From assembly GCA_000173575.1 (NCBI GenBank), contig ABYL01000072.1, positions 1-34,718 of the forward strand: 34,718 nucleotides of DNA. The letters run 5' to 3'. The notes beneath the pieces are model-generated. The model saw nothing but the letters and a program-made list of their open reading frames with translations, made no database searches and was not told the origin of the DNA. A program made the position numbers and the translations under genes. Positions 1 through 6,782 of this stretch are shown in pieces. This stretch comes from Burkholderia sp. H160. Its GTDB lineage: Bacteria > Pseudomonadota > Gammaproteobacteria > Burkholderiales > Burkholderiaceae. Position 1 is the first letter of the stretch; each line of letters opens with the position of its first letter.

Positions 1-2
1 AT

Positions 3-263
3 GGCGACGGCGGCCACGGTGATGGCGGTCACGGTAGCAGCGGTGGCCCGGGCAACAGCGGTGGTGAAGGCAAGGGCGGCTCCGGAAACGGTGGCCATGG
101 CGGTGACGGCGGTGGTGGCCAGGGCAAGGGTGGTTCCGGAAACGGTGGTCACGGCGGCAACGGCGGCGGCCAGGGTAAAGGCGGCAACGGTGGGGGCGAA
201 GGCGGCGGCGGCTACGGCAGCGGTGGCTCCGGCAATGGCGGCCACGGCGGCAGCAACCACTAA
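3..263 (+). CDS. Glycine-rich repeat protein, C-terminal part (5' end outside window)
   Basis: Frame 3 reads through without a stop from the left edge to TAA at 261-263 and encodes about 86 residues, over half of them Gly. The rest is mostly His, Asn, Ser, Asp, Gln and Lys in imperfect repeats such as GKGGSGNGGHGG, ending GGSNH. There is no ATG in this frame inside the window, so the start lies upstream. The alternative frame beginning with ATG at position 1 gives an Ala/Val/Thr-rich product and is a shadow of the GGN codons. A hairpin follows 10 bp after the stop. Gly/Asn/His-rich tails like this occur in secreted or surface low-complexity proteins, but no domain is visible and no function can be assigned. 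Confidence 0.75.
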   Translation, partial: GDGGHGDGGHGSSGGPGNSGGEGKGGSGNGGHGGDGGGGQGKGGSGNGGHGGNGGGQGKGGNGGGEGGGGYGSGGSGNGGHGGSNH

Positions 264-273
264 CCGGTCGTAG

Positions 274-298
274 GAGTCCCGCGAAGCTTGCGGGACTC
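274..298 (+). terminator. Hairpin after the glycine-rich gene, probable terminator
   Basis: A perfect 9-bp inverted repeat, GAGTCCCGC at 274-282 and GCGGGACTC at 290-298, encloses a 7-nt loop. It begins 10 bp after the stop codon. It is followed only by TCTCC, not a T-run, so it is a weak or factor-assisted terminator. Confidence 0.5.
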
Positions 299-439
299 TC
301 TCCAAACGTGGGGGCCGGCGCCGCCCGACCTCCACACCGACCACGATCGAGCGTCGCATGAAACTGGCGGCGAACCAGCCAGCGCAGAAACCAGCTAGCG
401 ATCCAGCAAACGAACCACCCAAGAGAAATCCAACCACGC

Positions 440-1033
440 AACAAAGTGGACGATCCCCACCGTCCACTCAACTCCGCAGCTCGATCCCCCTGTCCTGCAC
501 CACCAGAAAAACCCGCTTCCCCGCAACACATCCAGTCTCAACCGCGTCCCCGGTGAAGCTCCCAAACGCCCGCGCACGTGCGCCGCGAGCACATACGCGC
601 GATCGACCGCGCGCGGGTGATGCCACGGCGCCCACGCCCCGATAGGCCACGGCCCGCGCACAGACTCGACATCCAACGTACGAGGCAACGCGCCCGCATG
701 CCGATCATGATTGCCTTCGACAAGCACCGCACGCATCTACGCATGCAACGCACCGAGCGTGAGCGTCGATATCGATTCGCGCGCGTGCAGCAGATCGCAG
801 AGAAACATCAGCATCACCGGCTCGAACCCGGCGATCAGATGATCGATCGGCAGCAGATTCTCCGCGGTCGAGCCGACCGGCACCGGAATGCCGGGCGCGC
901 GAAACACCGCATCCTTGCCGAAATGCGCGTCGGCGATAAAGAGCTCACGCAACGCCAGATTGAAACACGCACGCAAGCTCGACGGCACGAGCGGTTGCCC
1001 GGCGCTGTCGATCGCAAGCGAGGTCGGCTTCAT
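440..1033 (-). pseudogene. pdeM: Degraded ligase-associated phosphoesterase (pdeM-like)
   Basis: From ATG at 1033 the minus strand reads like the N-terminus of ligase-associated metallophosphoesterases: FIADAHFGKDAVFRAPGIPV, then LCDLLHA. An in-frame TAG at 739-737 stops it after 98 codons. Immediately after the stop the same frame resumes with VEGNHDRHAGALP, the family's GNHD metal-binding motif, and GPWPIGAWAPWHHP. The linker of about 20 residues normally found between LLHA and the GNHD strand looks deleted. The last metal motif, usually GHVHP, reads AAHVRG, and the tail (GKRVFLVVQDRGIEL) has moved to another frame. Several independent lesions mean this is a dead gene. Its start overlaps the end of the lhr remnant by ATGA, the layout expected of an intact operon. 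The left boundary is approximate. Confidence 0.72.
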
Positions 1034-1470
1034 CGTTGCGCTACCTTCTTGGGCCGCGTGAAGACGACGCGGCTCGCGTTCATTCGTACGAGCGCAATAC
1101 GAATGCAGCGCACGTCGAGTTCATGCAGCAGTACTTCGGTATCGGACTGGCCGAGCCGCAGCCTGTCGCGCTTTTTTGCTGTCCCGGGTACGCCTGAAAC
1201 ACGAGTCCCGACACGCGCGCAATCTCGCGAAAACGTTGCGGTGAGAGCTCGGACGAATTGAGGCCCGCGAGAATGTCCTGATTGAGTTATCTGGGGGAAA
1301 CAGGCCATTCTGCAATTGCGCGGTGTGCACAGGCATTCAAAACCGTAGTCGTCCATCGAAATGGAAAACGTGCTGCGCTCGCCACGCTGCCTTCAACAAA
1401 ACCCAGCGAGCAGTCGAACCCCTCCTGAGTCAGATCGCGATATGCATAGGTGTGCAAAGTTTCATGTTGC
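1030..1470 (-). pseudogene. Remnant of ligase-associated Lhr-type DEXH helicase (C-terminal pieces)
   Basis: Scattered over three minus-strand frames are pieces resembling the C-terminal half of ligase-associated Lhr helicases. LHTYAYRDLTQEGFD lies near 1395-1460, MDDYGFE near 1350, NGLFPPDN near 1300, SSELSPQRFREIARVSGLVF near 1255-1195, and VLLHELDVRC followed by LVRMNASRVVFTRPKK at 1135-1045. They occur in the order expected for the family, but most of the protein is missing, including the whole helicase core with the Walker motifs, and at least three frame changes separate the pieces. The last piece ends in a TGA overlapping the pdeM ATG (1030-1033). The family assignment is from memory of its motifs. 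A partner ATP-dependent ligase is not seen here. Confidence 0.6.
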
Positions 1471-1701
1471 AGTTCGCGCGCGTCGAGCCGAGCCTGTTGC
1501 GCCGGACTGCGCGGAACCTGGCGTGGCCTTGGCGCGCGACGCCGCTCGTCGGCGGACGCCGACACGACGATGGGGTCGCGCGTTGGTTCAGCGAAGGGCT
1601 GGACAGCCGCGCGACGACCGGCAGCATCGGGCAATACCCAGGAGCCTCGGCCGTCATCCGATCCGTTACAATCAACCAGATTACCCCACTGGAGACTCGC
1701 T

Positions 1702-2103
1702 TTGAAATCACTCGTTGCATTGCTGGCCGCAGCCGTTCTGTCCTCGACCGCGATGGCTGCCGCGCCGACCACGGAGAAGCTGCCGTCCGGCGTCGTCGTC
1801 GAACATCTGACGCAAGGCACGGGCCCGCAACCGTCCGCGACCGACGTGGTAAAAGTCAACTATCGCGGCACGCTGCCCAACGGCACCGAATTCGATAGCT
1901 CGGCCAAGCATGGCGGCCCGGCCACGTTCCCGCTCAATCGCGTGATTCCGTGCTGGACCCAAGGCGTGCAGAAGATGAAAGTCGGCGGCAAGGCGCGGCT
2001 CACATGCCCGGCGGCGACCGCATACGGCGATCGCGGCGTCGGCCCGATTCCGCCGAATACCGATCTGACCTTCGAAGTCGAACTGGTCGACATCGTTAAG
2101 TAA
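1702..2103 (+). CDS. FKBP-type peptidyl-prolyl cis-trans isomerase, exported
   Basis: This 133-residue protein has a signal peptide (KSLVALLAAAVLSSTAMA, cleavage about residue 19) followed by one FKBP domain. Family features seen are VKVNYRGTLPNGTEFDSS, the substrate-pocket strand VIPCWTQGVQKMKVGGKARL, AYGDRGVG, IPPNTDLTFEVELVDI. It should catalyse prolyl isomerisation and assist folding in the periplasm. The start is TTG at 1702-1704: GGAG lies 8 nt upstream, and this start places a clean signal peptide at the N-terminus. Upstream codons in the same frame give low-quality, Arg-rich sequence. A strong intrinsic terminator follows 38 bp after the stop, so the gene is probably monocistronic. 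Confidence 0.92.
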   Translation: MKSLVALLAAAVLSSTAMAAAPTTEKLPSGVVVEHLTQGTGPQPSATDVVKVNYRGTLPNGTEFDSSAKHGGPATFPLNRVIPCWTQGVQKMKVGGKARLTCPAATAYGDRGVGPIPPNTDLTFEVELVDIVK

Positions 2104-2141
2104 TAGCGCGCGAGCTGCGCTAAAGATGCACTGAAACCCGA

Positions 2142-2175
2142 GCCTCGCTGCGCCAATCGCAGCGAGGCTTTTTTT
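2142..2175 (+). terminator. Rho-independent terminator after the FKBP gene
   Basis: A perfect 11-bp stem, GCCTCGCTGCG at 2142-2152 and CGCAGCGAGGC at 2158-2168, has a 5-nt loop (CCAAT) and is followed directly by seven T at 2169-2175. This is a textbook intrinsic terminator. Confidence 0.93.
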
Positions 2176-2206
2176 CGGCGCCGAATGGCCTGTCAGGGGA
2201 TTCACC

Positions 2207-2668
2207 ATGAAACGTGACAAAAGTGCGGTCCAGGTGGCAAGCATCGGTTTTACCGGCAAGAGCGCGGAGAAGTTCTTCGGTTTGTTGAAGGGCGCCCATG
2301 TGCGCACGGTGCTCGACATTCGCCTCAATAACACGTCGCAACTCGCGGGTTTTGCGAAAAAGCAGGATCTACCTTACTTTCTCGAGCAGTTGTGCAATGC
2401 GGCGTACGTGGAAATACCGGAACTGGCTCCCGAGCCGGACCTGCTCAAGCGCTACCAGGGCAAGCAATTGAGTTGGGAGAACTTTCGCGAGGAATATTTC
2501 GACCTCATTGCGCGACGCCGCGTGGAAAGCAATCTGGATATCGCGCTGTTCGACTCGGGGTGCCTGCTTTGCAGTGAACATTTACCACATCATTGCCACA
2601 GGATGTTCGCGCTCGAATATCTGAACCAGCACTGGAATAGTCGCCTGTCCATTACGCATCTGACCTGA
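2207..2668 (+). CDS. DUF488 family protein
   Basis: This 153-residue protein has the DUF488 pattern: an N-terminal strand ASIGFTGKSAEKFFGLLK, VLDIRLNN, then a C-terminal cysteine/histidine patch CLLCSEHLPHHCHR and a final helix with LEYL. The Cys-rich LLCSE...CHR signature is the hallmark of the family, which has no established biochemical role; metal binding or a nuclease-like fold has been proposed. ATG at 2207 follows a GGGGATT stretch. It is alone between two terminator-like hairpins, so it is probably a single-gene unit. It is soluble, with no signal peptide or membrane segment. Confidence 0.88.
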   Translation: MKRDKSAVQVASIGFTGKSAEKFFGLLKGAHVRTVLDIRLNNTSQLAGFAKKQDLPYFLEQLCNAAYVEIPELAPEPDLLKRYQGKQLSWENFREEYFDLIARRRVESNLDIALFDSGCLLCSEHLPHHCHRMFALEYLNQHWNSRLSITHLT

Positions 2669-2698
2669 GCAGCGCCGCTCAGGTCGGCTGACGCTTTT
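2662..2698 (+). terminator. Possible terminator after the DUF488 gene
   Basis: A perfect 9-bp inverted repeat, GACCTGAGC at 2662-2670 and GCTCAGGTC at 2677-2685, overlaps the stop codon of the DUF488 gene. A TTTTT run lies at 2694-2698. The 8-nt gap between stem and T-run makes this weaker than the terminator at 2142. Confidence 0.45.
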
Positions 2699-2946
2699 TC
2701 CTCCTGATTGCCGGGCGGTTTTCCGTGCCGGCGGGTTGCATCGCGGCCGGCTCGGCACACACGTCCTTCAGTAGCCCGAACGTTTGGGTAGCACGAAACG
2801 TGGATAAACGCGTCTGGAATGCGTGTTTTTTCAAGGCGCGTGCCGCTCGCTCGTCTACTATCTAGTCACGCGCAGCTCCCTGTATTCGTCTCGCCCTACC
2901 GGCGACAACAGACTGGTCGTGATTTCGCGCGCCAGGAGCGCCTGCC

Positions 2947-4020
2947 ATGAATATCGACTTCCACTACGGCGTGGTCTACATTGCCGCGCGCGTCGGCGGC
3001 ATGACGGCCGGCGATGCGCAGACGGTCGCGCATGCCTGCCAATACGTCGACGACGCCACGACGAGCGGCATACTGCGGTTCAAAGGCGGCGAGACATTCG
3101 AGCGTTTCGCGACCGCGCACAAGCTATTCGATTACGCCAATACCGAGAACGACCAGAATCGGCTCGTGTGGGCGCCGTTCCATTTTCTGCCGGCAGGCGT
3201 GGGTGAAAGCCTCCAGGAAAAGGCGATTTGTCGCCCCGATAGTGAAGTCGCGCGCGAAGTCGTGCGTCGCGCGATCCGGCAGCGCGCGTCGGAGACTGCG
3301 TTGCACCGGCTCGGCGTGACGCTTCATACGTATGTCGATACCTGGGCGCACCAGGGATTCGCGGGCATCGAAAGCCCGTGGAATCGCGTGCATCTTCTCG
3401 AAGCGCAGGATTGCACGCGCAAAGGTTGGCTCGCGAGCCTCGAACTGGCCGTCGCGCATCTGCACCAGCATATCGAGGAGGACATTCTGACGATCGCGTT
3501 GCCGGTCGGTCACGGCGCAGCATTGCACTATCCTGACCAGCCGTGGGCTCGCTGGCATTACATCGACGGCCGCAATCAATTCATCTCACGACATAATTTG
3601 CCGGATTTCGTGCAGGCGGCCGACATGACTTGTCGTGTCGTGCGAGCTTATCTGGCTGGACGCGAAGATTTCGAAACCCAGCCCGGCATGCCGGACGACG
3701 TCAAAGACGCACTGACCGAACTGCTCGATACGAACCGCGATCTCGACGACAACTTGCGTCTGCGAACCGTTTGCGACTGGGTTCAAGCCGGTCGAATTCC
3801 GGGTTTGAAAGAACCTGTGCCCGGCTATATCGCCAAAGGCCCTGGTTCGTGGAAGTACCAGGCCACCGGTTTGTTGTGCGATGACGACACCGGGGACAGA
3901 CCGGAGTGGACCGACGCCTTCGAGAATAGCGACTATCGCCTTTTTCACGACGCGGTCAAACAGCACCGTTTCGTGACCACTCAGGAGATCTTGCCCGCTC
4001 GCGGATTGCGCATTGCGTGA
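2947..4020 (+). CDS. DUF6765-like protein (possible metal-dependent hydrolase fold)
   Basis: This 357-residue soluble protein starts MNIDFHYGVVYIAARVGGM and continues with AHACQYVDDATTSG, WAPFHFLPAG, RLGVTLHTYVDTWAHQGFAG and ALPVGHGAALHYPDQPWARWHY. Paired His/Asp residues spread through helical segments (DFHY, AHACQYVDD, LHTYVDTWAHQ, GHG) resemble the zinc-site layout of bacterial phospholipase C/S1-P1 nuclease or HD-like all-helical hydrolases. I recall this pattern as DUF6765, which has no experimentally fixed function. The His/Asp spacing suggests metal binding; that is an inference. ATG at 2947 has GGAG about 9 nt upstream (CCAGGAGCGCCTGCC). It stands alone with a 278-bp leader. Confidence 0.8.
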   Translation: MNIDFHYGVVYIAARVGGMTAGDAQTVAHACQYVDDATTSGILRFKGGETFERFATAHKLFDYANTENDQNRLVWAPFHFLPAGVGESLQEKAICRPDSEVAREVVRRAIRQRASETALHRLGVTLHTYVDTWAHQGFAGIESPWNRVHLLEAQDCTRKGWLASLELAVAHLHQHIEEDILTIALPVGHGAALHYPDQPWARWHYIDGRNQFISRHNLPDFVQAADMTCRVVRAYLAGREDFETQPGMPDDVKDALTELLDTNRDLDDNLRLRTVCDWVQAGRIPGLKEPVPGYIAKGPGSWKYQATGLLCDDDTGDRPEWTDAFENSDYRLFHDAVKQHRFVTTQEILPARGLRIA

Positions 4021-4116
4021 CTGATTGGAGCAGGGCGCGTTGCCGCGAACGGGGATTCAATCATCATTGGCGCGCCGCTTGCGTGAACGCTTGCGGCGGC
4101 TCCCGCACGACTCCAG

Positions 4117-4368
4117 TTACTGCATTTTAGCCTGCTGATGTGGTGCAGCCTGAGCCGCCGCCTGCTGTTCTTCGGCGTGCTTTTTAGCCATATGCCGTCC
4201 GACGATACAGCCGCCGACTGCGCCGACCACCGCGTGATGTCCCGCATAGTGGCCGGCGACGCCGCCTACCACCGCTCCTTTCAGGCAACCGGCCGCGTTC
4301 GCGGTGCCGGCCATTGCCAAAGAGACTGCCATTGCCCCGAGGGCGGTCCGAATAAAGCCAGTTTTCAT
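4117..4368 (-). CDS. Small exported glycine-zipper protein
   Basis: An 83-residue protein with an N-terminal signal peptide (MKTGFIRTALGAMAVSLAMA, then GTANA-AG cleavage) and a glycine-zipper core: GAVVGGVAGHYAGHHAVVGAVGGCIVG. A hydrophilic Ala/Gln/His tail ends HQQAKMQ. Gly-zipper proteins of this size are usually membrane-associated outer-membrane or periplasmic proteins. Two Cys flank the zipper. An in-frame ATG 12 bp upstream (4380) is possible, but it would only lengthen the signal peptide with MVLS; neither start has a clear ribosome binding site. Its function is unknown. Confidence 0.75.
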   Translation of the reverse strand: MKTGFIRTALGAMAVSLAMAGTANAAGCLKGAVVGGVAGHYAGHHAVVGAVGGCIVGRHMAKKHAEEQQAAAQAAPHQQAKMQ

Positions 4369-4518
4369 TGAAAGTACCATTGTGTTTGAGTGGATCGAAA
4401 ATAGGGTGTTTGGGCGTCTTTTTCAATAGCCGCCGCGAGCACGCTGGCTCGCAAAGGCTCTCTACCGGCTATACATCTGCGCCCGGGCACGGACACGAAG
4501 TGTATATGGATGAGTCCG

Positions 4519-4585
4519 GTAAAGGCGCAACAGGTGCTGCAAGATCGGTAACGGCCCGTTACCGGAGCGGCGGCTGCGCCTTTAC
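4519..4585. repeat. Nested inverted repeat (outer 11 bp, inner 8 bp stems)
   Basis: The outer arms GTAAAGGCGCA (4519-4529) and TGCGCCTTTAC (4575-4585) are perfectly complementary. Inside them CGGTAACG (4546-4553) and CGTTACCG (4557-4564) form a second perfect stem with a 3-nt loop. The intervening 16 and 10 nt could pair only partly. No T-run follows on the plus strand, so it does not look like a simple terminator. Confidence 0.7.
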
Positions 4586-4680
4586 ATGATCGTACTGGCG
4601 TTTTCGCGCACGCCGCAATCCGGGCGCGATAGCGGGCCGCGAAAAATGACGGTTTTCAAGTAAAAAAGTGGACTACTTCC

Positions 4681-4708
4681 TTTGCATATTCGAATGCTTG
4701 CCTATAGT
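4681..4708 (+). promoter_or_regulatory. Sigma70-like promoter candidate for the gene at 4778
   Basis: TTTGCA at 4681-4686 and TATAGT at 4703-4708 are 16 bp apart, giving a predicted transcription start about 60 bp upstream of ATG 4778. The spacer contains the palindrome ATTCGAAT. Confidence 0.4.
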
Positions 4709-4777
4709 AGAAGCGACTAATGCCACAAAGCACGGCGGCGCCCTTTTTCCGCCGATGCGGATGTCGGGGAAACACAA

Positions 4778-5116
4778 ATGACGCCATCGAATGCAGCGAT
4801 CTATCAGACCAGAACTTGCACGCCGGAGTCGTTGCGGACGCTTGCGAGCTTTCTCGAGTTGGCGCTCGACGAAGGAAAAAGTGTGGTCGTGATGCGGATC
4901 GGCACGCAACTGCGCAGCGTTTATGTCGGAAATCCATCTGGTGCATTGGAGGATTTAACGGATTCCGGTGTCATCGACGCGTTTCAGGCAGATGAAATGC
5001 TTGTGCTGACCCGCCTGGGCTTGAACCGGATAACGGCGGACGGACAACACTACCGCTTTATACGGAGTGTGAGGTACATTGCCGATCGCCAGGTCGTCGT
5101 TTTCACACCTATCTGA
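4778..5116 (+). CDS. Hypothetical protein
   Basis: A 112-residue soluble protein that I do not recognise. It reads as a compact alpha/beta domain: a helix (PESLRTLASFLELALDEGK), strands SVVVMRIGTQLRSVYVG, a helix (SGVIDAFQADEMLVLTRLG) and two terminal strands (QHYRFIRSVRYIADRQVVVF). GGGGAA about 7 nt before ATG 4778 supports this start. It has a lower GC content than its neighbours. No signal peptide or membrane segment is seen. The next gene (the H-NS-type protein) is 208 bp away and has its own ribosome binding site. Confidence 0.7.
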   Translation: MTPSNAAIYQTRTCTPESLRTLASFLELALDEGKSVVVMRIGTQLRSVYVGNPSGALEDLTDSGVIDAFQADEMLVLTRLGLNRITADGQHYRFIRSVRYIADRQVVVFTPI

Positions 5117-5324
5117 GTGGTGGGACCGACATGGAAAAGAAGAACCAGGAGGGAAGGAAAAGGAAGAAGGCTGCGATGAGTCGGTAGAAAACCTGAAAGC
5201 TTTGTTATTTGAACGCTGTTTCGGCGCTCGCATCGTTGTATTGAAGGTCAGGATAGTTAAATGGACTGCCTTTCTTCCGTCATTCATGGCATAGTTCGAC
5301 GATTACCACATAAGGAGCAATCAA

Positions 5325-6146
5325 ATGCCTTCGTTAGAGCAAATCCAAGCAAAGCTTAAGAAGCTCCAGGCCCAGGCTGACGTTCTCATTGCCAGAAAAG
5401 CACAAGCCGCGGTTGATCAGATTCGCGATTTGATGCTGAAGCACGGCCTCACGACTGCCGATATCGAAGCACAGGCAAGGGCACGACGTGCCTCGAAAGG
5501 TTCGAACGGCGGCGTAAGTACGGGTCGGGGAAGACCCGCTGGCGCGAGCAAAGCCGCCAAATCGGCAACGCCGGCGAAATTCCGCGACCCTAAAACCGGC
5601 GCGACATGGACGGGTCACGGCCGCGCACCCGGCTGGATTGCCGGCGTGAAGGACCGCACTGCGTTCCTGATCGATGCTGCGAGCGAAAGCAAATCCGTGG
5701 CTGCGCCCGCGGCGAAGCGCGGCAAAGGTCAGCCGAAAGGCGCGCAGCCGCCGAAGTACCTGGATCCGAAAACCGGCGCGACCTGGAGCGGCCGCGGTCC
5801 GGCGCCGGCATGGCTCGCGACGGTCAAGGATCGCAGCAAATTCCTGATTGACGCCGCGACGGCTGCCGCTCCAAAGGCGGCGAAAACGGCTGCGAGTGCA
5901 GTAGGCAAGAAGGCCACGGCTAAGAAAGCAGTGGCGAAAAAAGCGCCGGGCAAAACCGCCGCGAAAAAGACCGCAGCCACCAAGGCGACCCCGGCAAGCC
6001 GGAAAGCCGCGGTCAAGAAAACTGCCGGCCGCAAGAGCGCTGTGAAGACGGCAAGAAAGGCGCCGGCGCGCAAGGCTGCTGCAACGGGCACGGCCGCGCC
6101 CGTCGCGGCAGCTCCGCAAACGCCTGAGGCGCAAGCAAGCGCGTAA
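5325..6146 (+). CDS. H-NS-type nucleoid protein with duplicated DNA-binding motif and H1-like tail
   Basis: The 273-residue protein has three parts. Residues 1-60 form the N-terminal coiled-coil oligomerisation helix of the H-NS family (LEQIQAKLKKLQAQADVLIA). Then come two copies of the C-terminal DNA-binding motif: KFRDPKTGATWTGHGRAPGW and KYLDPKTGATWSGRGPAPAW, each followed by KDR-x-FLIDAA. From about residue 185 to the end it is a Lys/Ala/Pro-rich low-complexity tail (AKKAVAKKAPGKTAAKKTA) like bacterial histone-H1 or AlgP-type tails. It should bind and bridge DNA and silence AT-rich regions. Usual H-NS members are about 90-130 residues with one motif, so this one is enlarged. AAGGAG lies 7-8 nt before ATG 5325. 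Confidence 0.92.
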   Translation: MPSLEQIQAKLKKLQAQADVLIARKAQAAVDQIRDLMLKHGLTTADIEAQARARRASKGSNGGVSTGRGRPAGASKAAKSATPAKFRDPKTGATWTGHGRAPGWIAGVKDRTAFLIDAASESKSVAAPAAKRGKGQPKGAQPPKYLDPKTGATWSGRGPAPAWLATVKDRSKFLIDAATAAAPKAAKTAASAVGKKATAKKAVAKKAPGKTAAKKTAATKATPASRKAAVKKTAGRKSAVKTARKAPARKAAATGTAAPVAAAPQTPEAQASA

Positions 6147-6168
6147 TGGCCGCGGAGTCGTGACGTAG

Positions 6169-6684
6169 ATGGCAAGCACGTTCGGCGCATCCCAGCAGGA
6201 AGATCTGGTCGTCCTGCTGGACTCCGCTCCTCGTCCGGCAGCCGATGCCGCCGAACCGTTCATCGTCGCAAGCGATGGCCGCGTCATCGTGACCTATCCG
6301 ATCGCGGAGTCGGACTTTGAACGGTTCGGGCCATTCGATCCCGACGACGATCCTTTTTGCGCGGTGTTGTTTGCCGACGCCGTCTTTCATCGCCTCGGGC
6401 CGCCAGGCGACGCCGATCTGGCCATTCATCCGCTCGCGGCGCAAGGCCTGAGCGGCTATACGGTGCATGAAGTCGTCAATTCGTCGTTGTGCGCGGAGAT
6501 TGCCATGGTAGCGACAGGCTCTATGGCCATTGCTCCCGCGGCTCCCGCGGCTCCTGCGCGGCGGCATTTCGTCATCACGTTTCAGGCGTCGACGTTCGAG
6601 TGCGTGGCGTCCGACTATACGGTCATCGGCGTATTCGGCGCGGGCGAAATAGCCAGTCGCGAGGCATTTGCATTGGCCAGATAA
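6169..6684 (+). CDS. Hypothetical protein downstream of the H-NS-type gene
   Basis: This 171-residue protein starts 22 bp after the H-NS-type gene on the same strand and could be co-transcribed. It is acidic (DPDDDPFC, PGDADLAIHP), with a predicted beta-rich fold and a Pro/Ala linker (IAPAAPAAPA). No domain is recognised, and there is no signal peptide or membrane helix. The ribosome binding site is weak (GAGTCGTGACGTAG before ATG). The overlapping minus-strand frame is Arg-rich and is rejected as a shadow. Codon use is the high-GC3 pattern of real genes here. Confidence 0.65.
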   Translation: MASTFGASQQEDLVVLLDSAPRPAADAAEPFIVASDGRVIVTYPIAESDFERFGPFDPDDDPFCAVLFADAVFHRLGPPGDADLAIHPLAAQGLSGYTVHEVVNSSLCAEIAMVATGSMAIAPAAPAAPARRHFVITFQASTFECVASDYTVIGVFGAGEIASREAFALAR

Positions 6685-6782
6685 AGCGTTGGAGCCGGGC
6701 GGCAACGTGCGGTCCTGATATGAGCACGCGCTAAGAGAGAAGATCCGCAATTCCTTCGCTCGATGGGTCTATTAAAGCGCCC

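Larger units (their letters stand above)
4369..4777. other. 409-bp intergenic region with a large hairpin and a promoter candidate
   Basis: This region separates two divergently transcribed small genes. No convincing coding frame is present. It holds a nested inverted repeat at 4519-4585 and a sigma70-like promoter candidate at 4681-4708, both described separately. Confidence 0.6.

Noticed and set aside
1-273. Open frame beginning with ATG at position 1 (Ala/Val/Thr-rich, 90 codons)
   Set aside because: It is a shifted reading of the Gly-rich repeats; frame 3 gives a coherent Gly/His/Asn protein with a hairpin after its stop.
5334-6287. 317-codon minus-strand frame opposite the H-NS-type gene
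   Set aside because: Arg/Cys/Leu-rich composition is typical of a shadow of Lys/Ala codons; no domain and no ribosome binding site.
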